Shown in pieces: positions 1 through 8,084 of a stretch of 64,000 nucleotides of DNA; within the stretch, counting starts at the first letter, position 1; each line of letters starts with the position of its first letter. The translations under genes were made by a program, and so were the position numbers. The DNA is from Gemmatimonadales bacterium UBA2982. Lineage in GTDB: Bacteria; Gemmatimonadota; Gemmatimonadetes; Longimicrobiales; Gaopeijiaceae. The notes under the pieces are model-generated. The model was not told where the DNA came from. It saw only the letters and a program-made list of their open reading frames with translations, and ran no database searches. The stretch covers positions 1 to 64,000 of the forward strand of contig DEAM01000005.1 in assembly GCA_002347035.1 (NCBI GenBank), in the 5' to 3' direction.

Positions 1-294
1 TACAGCGTCGACTTCGTCCGCAACAATCTCTACGGCAGGCTCTTCCTCCTGGCGCCTCCTCCGGCGACGGCGCCCAGTAGAAGGAGCCGCTTCTTCAAGC
101 GCTGATTGGATCGCCTCGGTCGGGTCTGTACGTCCTGCTCTGCGCTCGCGCTCCATCTTGGACAGGACCTTGGCCACATCGCCATCGCTGATTGTTGCAT
201 CTTCATCAGAAACGGGGATGCCCATCTGCCTCAAAAGGGTGATCAGTACATCAGAGTCAACCTTGAGGTCGTCTGCTAGCTCGAAAACCTGCAT
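1..294 (-). CDS. infB: Translation initiation factor IF-2, N-terminal part (cut by window edge)
   Basis: IF-2 is the GTPase that brings initiator tRNA to the ribosome. Only the first 98 codons lie in the window; the GTPase domain is beyond position 1. The start MQVFELADDLKVDSDVLITL matches the small helical IF2_N domain, and a basic run (RRRRRR near residue 80) begins the usual charged linker. The ATG at 294 sits 4 bases after the stop of the L7Ae-like gene with an AGAGGG-type ribosome site just upstream. It is the last visible gene of the rimP-nusA-rplGA-infB operon, a classic order. Confidence 0.9.
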   Translation of the reverse strand, partial: MQVFELADDLKVDSDVLITLLRQMGIPVSDEDATISDGDVAKVLSKMERERRAGRTDPTEAIQSALEEAAPSTGRRRRRRRQEEEPAVEIVADEVDAV

Positions 295-298
295 ACGC

Positions 299-634
299 CT
301 ATCCCTCTGCTGTACCCGAGCAAGCAAGCTCAGCAAGTACCTGCTCTGCGAGCGACTCACTGGTCACAGCAAGCGCTGAAAGAGCTGACAAACCGACAGC
401 TGCACCCAGAGTGCAGCGATCCCCTAAGTTCGCTTGTGGTACCGTTCGACCTCTCAAGGTCCTTTGTATCTTCTGCATTTGGCTTTGAGAAGCATCCTTG
501 GCCATCAAAACCACATAAGCCTTGCCGATCCGTATAGCACCGCGAACAGCCTCCGTTCCTGGTGCAACCGCGCCTGCTCGACGAGCCAGACCCAAAAGCT
601 GGTATATACTACGCGTCCTACTCAACTTCTCCAT
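299..634 (-). CDS. rplGA: L7Ae-family ribosomal/RNA-binding protein (YlxQ-like)
   Basis: A 111-residue kink-turn RNA-binding protein of the L7Ae/YlxQ family, normally found between nusA and infB. The core LLGLARRAGAVAPGTEAVRG followed by VLMAKDAS is characteristic. I chose the ATG at 634 (MEKLSRTRSIYQLLGL) because it removes a poor N-terminal extension; it overlaps the end of nusA by 17 bases, suggesting translational coupling. A YlxR (DUF448) gene, often present between nusA and ylxQ, is absent. Function in the cell is not well established for the family beyond RNA binding. Confidence 0.85.
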   Translation of the reverse strand: MEKLSRTRSIYQLLGLARRAGAVAPGTEAVRGAIRIGKAYVVLMAKDASQSQMQKIQRTLRGRTVPQANLGDRCTLGAAVGLSALSALAVTSESLAEQVLAELACSGTAEG

Positions 635-2054
635 CCTCTTTTTCCGATGTTGTTGCAGGCACTTGGTCATTTTCTACTGTCTGCTCATCAGTTTGATCTT
701 GGTCACTTTCCTGGTCATCGCCGAGAGTGCCGTCTTCTGCCGTCTCTGCTACCACAACATCACTTTCTACAACGGTGAGCTCGTCGATCAGCTGTAGGAG
801 GCGATCAGCATCCTCTTCGCCTATGCCTTCAACCCCCAAGAAATCACGGCGTTCAAGATCTATAATCTGCAAGAACGTTTCATAGCCAACTGTCGATAGT
901 GCTCCGAGCGTTGATGCGGGCAAGCTCAACTCTGAAAGTGGAAAGTCCGCCGTCTCATATTGATCTTCTGTCGGACTGGAAAATACGGACATATCAGCGC
1001 CACGCTCTAACCACTCCCGCGAGCCGTATAGATCGATCTGCCATCCGATAAGCTGCGATGCAAGACGCACGTTTTGTCCATTTCGTCCGATCGCGAGAGA
1101 TAGTTGGTCCTCGTCTACAATCGCTGTTATCACTTGACGCTCAGTATCACTCACAACCTTTGAGACCCGAGCGGGGGCGAGTGCTCGACGAGCAAAGACC
1201 TCAGTATCCGGATGCCATGGAACGATGTCGATCCGCTCGCCACCAAGCTCCGAAACTACAGCCTGCACCCGAGAGCCCTTGAGGCCGACACAGGCTCCTA
1301 CGGGATCGATAGACTCATCCTTACTATAAACGGCGATCTTCGTGCGTCCCCCGACCTCTCTTGCGATCTCCCTGATCTCAACTATCCCCTGATGTATCTC
1401 AGGCACCTCAAGCTTAAAGAGGGCAGCCACGAACAGAGGGTCCCCTCTTGAAAGAATTAGTCGTGGCCCCTTCGGGGTTTCCTCAACCTTCTTCAAGACA
1501 GCCCGAATTGGATCCCCTTGTCGAAAACGCTCTCGCGGATTCTGGTCCTTCCACGGAATAATCGCTTCCGCGTCGCGCGCCCGGTTCAACATTACGACAA
1601 GTTTTCCTCGCTCAGTCTGCTGAACTTCCCCCGACAGCAGTTCGCCAACCTCATGGGCAAACTCATCCCGAATCCGGTCCCTCTCGTTCTCTCTGACACG
1701 TTGGACAATGCGCTGCTTGACTGCCATAACTGCATTTCTACCAAACTCCGAAAACGCGACGGGGATCTCCATAACATCCCCAACCTCAAATGTGTCATCA
1801 TCCCAGCGAGCTTCCTCAAGGGAGATCTCAGTAGCGCGGTCCTCGACCTCTTCAACTACACGACGCAATACAACAATATCAAATTCTCCGGTGTCCTCAT
1901 CGATATCGATCTCAGCCTGCACCGTGATTCCGTAGATACGGGCTAAGCCCGCCAGAATTCCGTCTCTAATCAGATCACTCATCTGATCATCAGAGATGCT
2001 TTTAGTAGCTGCAACATCCCGAAGTGCCGCTACAATCTGGGCCGCGTTCGCCAT
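618..2054 (-). CDS. nusA: Transcription termination/antitermination factor NusA
   Basis: NusA binds RNA polymerase and nascent RNA and controls pausing, termination and antitermination. The 478-residue protein shows the N-terminal polymerase-binding domain (residues 1-125), an S1 domain (about 130-200, ending RLILSRGDPLFVAALF), two KH domains (about 225-345, with GACVGLKGSRVQAVVSELGG and the second-KH core LAIGRNGQNVRLASQL), a helix-hairpin-helix region (about 370-420, GVEGIGEEDADRLL) and a very acidic, Gln/Asp-rich tail. It lies 36 bases after rimP and overlaps the L7Ae-like gene. NusA may regulate its own operon through the terminator-like leader upstream of rimP (inference). Confidence 0.97.
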   Translation of the reverse strand: MANAAQIVAALRDVAATKSISDDQMSDLIRDGILAGLARIYGITVQAEIDIDEDTGEFDIVVLRRVVEEVEDRATEISLEEARWDDDTFEVGDVMEIPVAFSEFGRNAVMAVKQRIVQRVRENERDRIRDEFAHEVGELLSGEVQQTERGKLVVMLNRARDAEAIIPWKDQNPRERFRQGDPIRAVLKKVEETPKGPRLILSRGDPLFVAALFKLEVPEIHQGIVEIREIAREVGGRTKIAVYSKDESIDPVGACVGLKGSRVQAVVSELGGERIDIVPWHPDTEVFARRALAPARVSKVVSDTERQVITAIVDEDQLSLAIGRNGQNVRLASQLIGWQIDLYGSREWLERGADMSVFSSPTEDQYETADFPLSELSLPASTLGALSTVGYETFLQIIDLERRDFLGVEGIGEEDADRLLQLIDELTVVESDVVVAETAEDGTLGDDQESDQDQTDEQTVENDQVPATTSEKEDGEVE

Positions 2055-2090
2055 GTCTATATCCTCATCCTCGTGCGCTGCATCCCGCCA

Positions 2091-2579
2091 TCATTTCCAT
2101 TCGAAGACTAGGTTTACCTTCCGAATCTCTGCTCTCGGAATCTCTACTTCTTCTCCACTCATAAGTTGGAGTGCCACTACTTCTTCCGATCCTTCACCTC
2201 GTAACCCGAGAAGCTTCCCTTCCATCCGCGTAACTCGGCCGAGAAGAAGTTCACGACCGATAACCGCTACGCCATCACCCTGGAAACGATCAAAGTCCGC
2301 TTGCCGTAATAAGGGTCTGTCTACACCCGGTGATGAAACCTCGAGCACGTAACGCTCAGATAGCGCTTCATGATCATCTAACCAACCCTCAAGTGCGCGG
2401 CTTACAGATGCACAGTCGTCAACTGTAATGCCCTGACCCGGAGTTGAGTGGGGACGATCAATCCTGAGCTTGAGCAGAGGACGTCGTCCACTGCCGGCCC
2501 AATACACATCGACCAGTTCATATCCCAAGTCCTCAACTCGGTTCACCAACTCATCTTCGATTTCTGGCACAGCACGCAT
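2091..2579 (-). CDS. rimP: Ribosome maturation factor RimP
   Basis: RimP assists maturation of the 30S subunit. The 162-residue product starting MRAVPEIEDELVNRVEDLGY has the N-terminal alpha/beta domain, the family motif YVLEVSSPGVDRPLL near residue 80 and the C-terminal SH3-like barrel (VTRMEGKLLGLRG onward). The ATG at 2579 is preceded by a GTGGGG stretch that can serve as ribosome site; a longer reading to 2660 would run through a strong hairpin in the leader and is rejected. First gene of the rimP-nusA-rplGA-infB operon. Confidence 0.93.
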   Translation of the reverse strand: MRAVPEIEDELVNRVEDLGYELVDVYWAGSGRRPLLKLRIDRPHSTPGQGITVDDCASVSRALEGWLDDHEALSERYVLEVSSPGVDRPLLRQADFDRFQGDGVAVIGRELLLGRVTRMEGKLLGLRGEGSEEVVALQLMSGEEVEIPRAEIRKVNLVFEWK

Positions 2580-2600
2580 AGTGCACACCCCACAACATTC

Positions 2601-2630
2601 GGGGGTACGCCGCTGAAGCGACGAACCCCC
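2601..2630 (-). other. 13-bp hairpin in the rimP 5' leader
   Basis: Arms 2601-2613 and 2618-2630 are complementary at 12 of 13 positions (one T-T mismatch, one G-T wobble) around a four-base loop. It sits between the terminator-like hairpins and the rimP ribosome site, so it could affect read-through or translation. Seen directly; regulatory role is inferred. Confidence 0.6.
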
Positions 2631-2642
2631 AGTCCACACTGA

Positions 2643-2673
2643 ACAAAAAAGCGGGGGCAAACCACTCCCCCAC
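2643..2673 (-). terminator. Terminator-like hairpin 2 in the rimP leader (attenuator candidate)
   Basis: On the minus strand GTGGGGG (2673-2667) pairs with CCCCCGC (2657-2651) across a 9-base loop and is followed at once by TTTTTT (2650-2645). This is a strong intrinsic-terminator shape lying between the operon promoter and rimP, so it should act as an attenuator rather than as the end of an upstream gene. Confidence 0.65.
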
Positions 2674-2675
2674 TT

Positions 2676-2697
2676 CGAAAAACACCGCCATTGGCGG
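2676..2697 (-). terminator. Terminator-like hairpin 1 in the rimP leader
   Basis: On the minus strand CCGCC (2697-2693) pairs with GGCGG (2689-2685) across a tight 3-base loop, followed by TGTTTTT (to 2678). It is smaller than the next hairpin and begins about 10-15 bases after the expected transcription start. Confidence 0.45.
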
Positions 2698-2714
2698 CCC
2701 CTTAACGACCCACC

Positions 2715-2743
2715 AATATAGAGGCGCCTAGGAACTGGCTCAA
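2715..2743 (-). promoter_or_regulatory. Sigma-70-type promoter of the rimP-nusA-rplGA-infB operon
   Basis: On the minus strand the -35 box TTGAGC (2743-2738) is separated by exactly 17 bases from the -10 box TATATT (2720-2715). Transcription would start near 2708 and give a leader of about 130 bases before rimP. Confidence 0.6.
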
Positions 2744-2826
2744 GGCAGGCCCCACAACGATGGAAGACTAGCTCTGCGGTTACTTAAACTCGCCAGAGTC
2801 TCTCCCGAATGACCACCTAATCCTAT

Positions 2827-3165
2827 TCAGTCTCCTTCTGGCTCTTTATCGAGCATATGATGACCCAGGACTCTTTCCTCCAGAGCTAGTACCCATTTTC
2901 TGAGCACATCCAACTCTGACCGATTCACCCCCTCGCAGCCCTTCCAGGCATTTGATGCAGCAGCTTGTGCCTTTTTTATAGCATCCTTCATCACTTGCTT
3001 CGCGCGATCAGTCGGGACATCTCTATGTTCTAGAGCCTCCTGGATAGTGATATCGAACGCATCTTTATAAGCTGACAGTATCCCAATTCCCTGGCGGATA
3101 CCGTCTTCTATTTGTTCTCGAGCACTCTTATTCTCAGTGTGACCCGCCCCACCTTCCTCTCTCAT
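2827..3165 (-). CDS. Small helical protein of unknown function, coupled to murA
   Basis: I do not recognise this 112-residue protein. It is rich in Lys, Glu, Ala and Asp, predicted to be almost entirely alpha-helical, without signal peptide or membrane segment; a central stretch (GIGILSAYKDAFDITIQEAL) and a Cys near residue 76 are its most distinctive parts. Its ATG overlaps the murA stop (ATGA at 3165-3162), so it is co-translated with murA. The pattern of helices loosely resembles phasin-like or coiled-coil scaffold proteins, but no diagnostic motif supports that. It is the last gene before the rimP promoter. Confidence 0.7.
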   Translation of the reverse strand: MREEGGAGHTENKSAREQIEDGIRQGIGILSAYKDAFDITIQEALEHRDVPTDRAKQVMKDAIKKAQAAASNAWKGCEGVNRSELDVLRKWVLALEERVLGHHMLDKEPEGD

Positions 3166-4445
3166 GTCAGATCCGTTCGATAAATGCGCGCTCCGAGGGC
3201 TGAGAGGCGTGCATCAATAGCTTCGTATCCCCTTTCTATCTGCCTGATGTTACGGATAGTACTACTGCCTTCAGCCCCTAAGGCGGCGATCAAAAGCGCC
3301 ATGCCCGCTCGGATATCTGGGCTTTCTAGGACACTCCCTTGGAGAGACGTAGGGCCTACGACCACTGCTCTATGGGGGTCGCATAAGATAATCGAGGCCC
3401 CCATAGCTACGAGCTTGTCGGTGAAATACATACGAGACTCGAACATCTTCTCATGGATTAAGACAGTCCCGTGACACTGTGTTGCTGCTACGAGAGCGAT
3501 CGATGTAAGGTCCGCCGGAAACGCGGGCCACGGACCATCATCAATCTTGGGCACCTGACCAAACGCGTCTTTCTTAATGTGATGCTCTCCCGAGCCTGTT
3601 ACTACCAGGTCAGTGCCATCTACACGGCAGTCGATACCAAGGCGTCCGAAACCCATCAAGGTAGAATCCAGGTGCTCTAATGGAGCACCCTCTATGACAA
3701 GGTCACTTCCTGTCACAGCTGCGAGACCGATGAATGAACCCGTTTCGATATGGTCAGATCCGATGCCAAACGTCGCGCCGGACAGTTCTTTCACACCCTC
3801 AATCTCTAATATGTGGGTTCCGATGCCCTTAATCCTGGCGCCCATAGTGTTAAGCAAGTGACACAAGTCCTGCACATGCGGCTCAGCCGCAGCGTTTCTA
3901 AGTCTAGTGAGCCCACGAGCCCTAACCGCTGCCATGATAGCGTTTTCAGTACCAGTCACGGACGGCTCATCAAGAAAGAAATCCGTGCCCTTAAGTTGCA
4001 CAGCTTCAATAGTGAAACCCTCATTGAGCGACACCTCAGCGCCAAGGGCTTCAAAAGCCAAGAAATGCGTATCCATGCGTCGACGCCCGATTATATCACC
4101 ACCTGGGGGTGGAAGATGCACTTGACCGAAGCGTGTCAGTAATGGTCCAGCGAGCAGGACCGACGCCCGGATGAGCTTGGCCAAATCTCCATCGATTGAG
4201 TCTCGGCGTATCCCAGCTGCATCCACGGTTACTTCGTTATCACCCTGCCAAGTCACCTCTGCGCCAAGTGAACGGATAATGTCTAGAAACGTCTCGACAT
4301 CCCGAATCCTTGGTATGTTCGCAAGGTGGACAGGATCAGATGTGAGAACCGTCGCCGCTAGGCACGGTAATGCTGCGTTCTTGTTGCCGGCGGGTCGGAT
4401 CCGGCCATCGAGCCGGTGCCCGCCTTCGACCACGAACGTCCCCAT
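3162..4445 (-). CDS. murA: UDP-N-acetylglucosamine 1-carboxyvinyltransferase MurA (Asp at the catalytic Cys position)
   Basis: MurA transfers enolpyruvate from PEP to UDP-GlcNAc, the first committed step of peptidoglycan synthesis in the cytoplasm. From the ATG at 4445 (CGGAG ribosome site) it is 427 residues, the family norm. It shows the substrate Lys motif NKNAALP (residue ~21-27), DGPWPAFPADLTS with the general-base Asp, and DIRAGMALLIAAL with the PEP-binding Arg. The active-site loop reads LPPPGGDIIGRRRMD: residue 117 is Asp (GAT at 4097-4095) where E. coli has Cys115. Natural Asp MurAs (known in mycobacteria, chlamydiae and Borrelia) are active but not alkylated by fosfomycin. A weak promoter candidate lies just upstream. 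Confidence 0.96.
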   Translation of the reverse strand: MGTFVVEGGHRLDGRIRPAGNKNAALPCLAATVLTSDPVHLANIPRIRDVETFLDIIRSLGAEVTWQGDNEVTVDAAGIRRDSIDGDLAKLIRASVLLAGPLLTRFGQVHLPPPGGDIIGRRRMDTHFLAFEALGAEVSLNEGFTIEAVQLKGTDFFLDEPSVTGTENAIMAAVRARGLTRLRNAAAEPHVQDLCHLLNTMGARIKGIGTHILEIEGVKELSGATFGIGSDHIETGSFIGLAAVTGSDLVIEGAPLEHLDSTLMGFGRLGIDCRVDGTDLVVTGSGEHHIKKDAFGQVPKIDDGPWPAFPADLTSIALVAATQCHGTVLIHEKMFESRMYFTDKLVAMGASIILCDPHRAVVVGPTSLQGSVLESPDIRAGMALLIAALGAEGSSTIRNIRQIERGYEAIDARLSALGARIYRTDLT

Positions 4446-4478
4446 GGACTCCGGAAAGCAAGTGGGAGAGTTATGGCG

Positions 4479-4508
4479 AAGATACCCCCCTCCATTACAC
4501 GCCAGCAA
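4479..4508 (-). promoter_or_regulatory. Possible murA promoter
   Basis: On the minus strand TTGCTG (4508-4503) and TATCTT (4484-4479) are separated by 18 bases and would start transcription about 25 bases before the murA ATG. Both boxes are imperfect, so this is only a candidate. Confidence 0.35.
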
Positions 4509-4728
4509 CTCGCTAATTGAATCTATCACTCCTGTTTGATGATCCTCTGGTAGAAACAACCATGCCTGAGACTCGATTACTAGCAGAGAAGAGCACGACC
4601 CGTGCCAAGAAAGTCTTGCTCTTGCCTGGGAGCTTTCCTACTCTTGGCGCCCACCTCTAGAGAGGCAGAAACTGCGCTCACCGGGAAGGTCAATCAGGAT
4701 GCCTGAAAACTCAGACCGCTAGACTGAA

Positions 4729-5265
4729 ATGATGTTGAGCCCACTCGGCACCCTTCTTGTTCAGGCACCAATTTCTCGAGACGGTATTTCAGTGGCAGCA
4801 GATCTAGCAGTCATAGTGGTTAGCCTAGCACTTGTTGTGGTCGCCCTCTTCAGTGGCTTCCTAATCCTGCGCATCGTAGGAATGTTAAGGGAACTGCGCC
4901 TCAGCTTAAGGCAAAACCTTGGACCGGTGTCGGATAGGGCTCGTAGTATCTCTGATAATGTAGAATTCATCACTCAAGCAGTCCGGACAGACGTTGAGCG
5001 ATTGAACGATTCAGTCAAATCATTGAGTGATCGACTCCAGCTTGCCTCGGACCGCATGGAAGAGCGTATCGAAGAATTCAATGCGCTAATGAGGGTGGTT
5101 CAAGATGAAGCTGAGGGCATCTTTCTAGACACGGCGTCAACAATGCGCGGCATGCAGCAAGGTGCTCGTTCGTTCACTGACCCCAGTCTGCCAGACGAAG
5201 AAGTTTTTGAGGCGACTGAGAGGATGGTTGATGAAGAAACTGCAACAGGAGTGGACCAAACCTAA
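4729..5265 (+). CDS. Membrane-anchored coiled-coil protein, DUF948-like
   Basis: A 178-residue protein with a short N-terminus, one clear membrane helix (about residues 27-50, AVIVVSLALVVVALFSGFLI) and a long charged helical region (about 52-140) with heptad-like spacing, resembling DUF948/YtxG-type proteins. The acidic tail follows. The topology suggests a single-span inner-membrane protein with a cytoplasmic coiled coil. Two in-frame ATGs (4729 and 4732) are equivalent. It stands alone between the murA region and gatB, facing gatB tail-to-tail with 27 bases between. Function unknown. Confidence 0.75.
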   Translation: MMLSPLGTLLVQAPISRDGISVAADLAVIVVSLALVVVALFSGFLILRIVGMLRELRLSLRQNLGPVSDRARSISDNVEFITQAVRTDVERLNDSVKSLSDRLQLASDRMEERIEEFNALMRVVQDEAEGIFLDTASTMRGMQQGARSFTDPSLPDEEVFEATERMVDEETATGVDQT

Positions 5266-5292
5266 CCCAATCATTGCGTTCTAGATGACTAT

Positions 5293-6720
5293 CTAGATCA
5301 GTTCTTTTGTGAGGATGGCGTTAACCCGACGAGGGTCTGCTGTACCACTTGAGCGCCGCATAACCTGTCCTACTAAAAACCCAATAAGCCGCTTCTCACC
5401 TCCCTGGTAGCGACTAACCTCATCCGGCTGTGCCTCGATCACTGCCTGAACCCACTGCTCTAGCTGTACATCGTCACGGACTTGTGCGAGCCCCTGCTCT
5501 TCAATGACGGCGCGTGGGCTCCCTCCATCCTCTGCAACTATTGCAAGCACCTTCTTTGCAGCGGTATCTGATACGGTACCGTCAGTGACCAACTCAATCA
5601 GCTCAGCCAGTGCCCGTGCTCTGACGCGAAATGTTTCAAGGTCTTCTCCCCTCTCATTCATTAGCGCTTGTAGTGGCCCCATGACCCAGTTCGCAGCTGA
5701 CTTAGCCTCAGCGCTAGCTCCTACGACAGCCTCAAAGTAGTTCGCACTCGCAACGGTATGTGTAAGAACTCCGGCATCATAGGACGAAAGCCCATAGTCT
5801 TGGATAAATCGATCACGACGTAACCTTGGGAGCTCAGGCAGACACTGCCGAGTCACCTCTACTAGGCTGGGCTCAAGTACTAGCGGTGGCAGATCAGGAT
5901 CGGGGAAGTACCGGTAGTCATGGCTGTCTTCCTTGGATCTCATCGACCTTAACTGACCCATATGGTCGTCCCACAGCAGCGTCTCCTGGTCCACGGTGCC
6001 ACCATGATCTAGCACCTCAGCCTGCCGAGCGATCTCAATCTCAAGTGCCCGCTCTACCCCGGAAAATGAATTCACATTCTTGATCTCTGTCTTGGCTCCG
6101 AGTTCCGAGGCGCCGACCGAACGCAGAGATACATTTGCATCCACCCTAAGACTACCTTCCTCCATATTACAATCGCTAACGTCTGCGTACTCGAGAATAT
6201 GTTTAAGCGCAACTAGGAAAGCCCTAGCGTCGGCTGGTGAGCACAGATCCGGCTCCGTAACAATCTCAACCAATGGCGTTCCCGCGCGGTTAAGGTCAAC
6301 CACCGTTCCTCTTGGAATGCGATCATGAATCGACTTTCCAGCGTCCTCTTCCATATGTGCGCGGCGGATACGCACCAGCCCCTCACCTTCTGGTCCGTCA
6401 TATATCACGACCCCATCAGTCGCCAATGGCATCTCGAACTGCGTGATTTGATAACCTTTTGGAAGGTCAGGGTAGAAATAATTCTTACGCTCCCAAACGC
6501 TCGTCAGATGAATAGTGCAGTCGAGGGCTAGCGCTGTACGAACAGCTAATTTGACCGCCTCCGGATTCGTGGTAGGTAATGCACCAGGGAGCCCCAAACA
6601 AACTGGGCAGACATGAGAATTAGGCTCATCACCGAAGACTACTTGATTTCCGCAGAAGAGTTTTCGTTCAGTTCGCATTTGAACATGAACCTCTAATCCA
6701 ATCACGGGCTCCCAGCTCAA
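5293..6720 (-). CDS. gatB: Asp/Glu-tRNA(Asn/Gln) amidotransferase subunit B
   Basis: GatB is the kinase/tRNA-binding subunit of GatCAB, which amidates Glu-tRNA(Gln) and Asp-tRNA(Asn). The family start WEPVIGLEVHVQM, the cysteine pair in CGNQVVFGDEPNSHVCPVCLGLPGALP, the segment YFYPDLPKGYQITQFE and the C-terminal YqeY-like helical domain are all present. I set the start at TTG 6720 (LSWEPVIG), which overlaps the gatA stop as TTGA and has AGGGAG about 10 bases upstream; this gives 475 residues, the family length. A longer reading to 6789 would run inside gatA. Last gene of the run from the lipoprotein through serS, uvrD and gatCA. Confidence 0.95.
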   Translation of the reverse strand: MSWEPVIGLEVHVQMRTERKLFCGNQVVFGDEPNSHVCPVCLGLPGALPTTNPEAVKLAVRTALALDCTIHLTSVWERKNYFYPDLPKGYQITQFEMPLATDGVVIYDGPEGEGLVRIRRAHMEEDAGKSIHDRIPRGTVVDLNRAGTPLVEIVTEPDLCSPADARAFLVALKHILEYADVSDCNMEEGSLRVDANVSLRSVGASELGAKTEIKNVNSFSGVERALEIEIARQAEVLDHGGTVDQETLLWDDHMGQLRSMRSKEDSHDYRYFPDPDLPPLVLEPSLVEVTRQCLPELPRLRRDRFIQDYGLSSYDAGVLTHTVASANYFEAVVGASAEAKSAANWVMGPLQALMNERGEDLETFRVRARALAELIELVTDGTVSDTAAKKVLAIVAEDGGSPRAVIEEQGLAQVRDDVQLEQWVQAVIEAQPDEVSRYQGGEKRLIGFLVGQVMRRSSGTADPRRVNAILTKELI

Positions 6721-8084
6721 GCCTCTGCTCCCTGGATCCTTGTCTCTAGCTCTCCCGCAATTGCAAGCATTTGATCCTCCTGCCACCAAGGAGCAAGTAC
6801 TTGACCGCCGACTGGCAGCCCCCTAATGGACCCGATAGGAACTGAGATCCCTGGAATGCCAGCCAGGTTCGCCGTGACGGTGAATACATCGGAAAGATAC
6901 ATCTCCATCGGATCATCCATGCGTTCACCGATCTTGAAGGCCGGAGTCGGACTAGTCGGCGTGAAAAGGGCATCTACGCCATCATCGAAGACTGACCTGA
7001 AGTCCTCAGTAATCATCCGGCGGGCCCGCTGAGCAGTACCATAGTACTCATCGTAATACCCAGCTGAAAGAGCGTACGTACCAAGCATGATTCGCCTCTT
7101 TACCTCGATTCCTAGGCCTGTGGACCGAGTTCCTTGGTACATAGAAATCAAGTCAGCTTCCGCACATCTGACTCCGTACCTAACACCGTCATAGCGAGAA
7201 AGATTACTTGATGCCTCTGCCGGAGCCAGCACGTAGTAGCACGGGATCGCATAACGCGTGTGGGGTAACGAGACTCGTCGTATTTTGGCACCCGCCTCTT
7301 CAAGCTCTCTTAAAGCAGTATTGACAAGATCCCTCAACGCAGGATCAAGACCATCAGGCAAGTACTCGTTGGGTACACCGATTACGAGCCCTTCAACCCC
7401 ACGGCCTACAGCACCCAACAAATCAGGGACCGGCCGTTCGTCTGATGTCGCATCCCGCTCATCGTACCCCGAGACCACTTGTAGCAAACGGGCCGCGTCT
7501 GTAACGGTCCTGCCCAAGGTGCCAACCTGGTCCAACGAAGAAGCGTACGCCACCAGACCATAGCGGCTCACTCTACCGTATGTTGGCTTGATTCCTACGA
7601 TACCACAAAAGGCAGCAGGCTGACGAACCGAGCCACCGGTATCCGACCCAAGTGCCATAGGCACTAATCCGGCTGCTACCGCTGCAGCTGAACCACCTGA
7701 ACTGCCACCGGGGACCCGACTCCGATCGTGAGGGTTCAGTGTGGGACCGTAGGCTGAGTTCTCCGTTGAGGAGCCCATAGCAAATTCGTCGAGATTCGTC
7801 TTACCCACCACGACGGCCCCTGCCGCTTTGGCTCTACGGACCACCGTTGATTCATAGGGAGATCGGTAACCTTCAAGAACCTTTGAACCACACGTAGTGT
7901 CGAAGCCGGTCGTGGCAAGATTATCCTTAACAGCCAAAGGAATTCCTGCTAAAAGACCTTCCGAATTGGCTACCGCCAACGACTCGGGATGGGCCACAGC
8001 CAAAAAGGCATTGAGGGGAGCCCCGCCATTCTCCAACTCTTGGATAGCTCCCACCGCATGGGCGGCCTTTGCTAGCGTAGTCAA
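6717..8084 (-). CDS. gatA: Asp/Glu-tRNA(Asn/Gln) amidotransferase subunit A
   Basis: GatA is the amidase subunit that releases ammonia from glutamine. The Ser-cisSer-Lys site is visible: AVKDNLATTG (Lys), GGSSGGSAAAVAAGL and GSDTGGSVRQPAAFCG (both Ser). At 455 residues it is slightly shorter than usual, mainly because the N-terminal helix region before APLNAFLAV is brief. The start is TTG at 8084, overlapping the gatC stop as TTGA, the same coupling used between gatA and gatB. Confidence 0.96.
   Translation of the reverse strand: MTTLAKAAHAVGAIQELENGGAPLNAFLAVAHPESLAVANSEGLLAGIPLAVKDNLATTGFDTTCGSKVLEGYRSPYESTVVRRAKAAGAVVVGKTNLDEFAMGSSTENSAYGPTLNPHDRSRVPGGSSGGSAAAVAAGLVPMALGSDTGGSVRQPAAFCGIVGIKPTYGRVSRYGLVAYASSLDQVGTLGRTVTDAARLLQVVSGYDERDATSDERPVPDLLGAVGRGVEGLVIGVPNEYLPDGLDPALRDLVNTALRELEEAGAKIRRVSLPHTRYAIPCYYVLAPAEASSNLSRYDGVRYGVRCAEADLISMYQGTRSTGLGIEVKRRIMLGTYALSAGYYDEYYGTAQRARRMITEDFRSVFDDGVDALFTPTSPTPAFKIGERMDDPMEMYLSDVFTVTANLAGIPGISVPIGSIRGLPVGGQVLAPWWQEDQMLAIAGELETRIQGAEA

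Noticed and set aside
4609..4640. Plus-strand promoter for the DUF948-like gene (TTGCTC-17-TACTCT)
   Set aside because: Both boxes match the consensus at only about half the positions; not strong enough to list.
6721..6789. N-terminal extension of GatB to 6789
   Set aside because: The extension lies within gatA and is not part of the conserved family; the TTG at 6720 has a ribosome site and the usual overlap.
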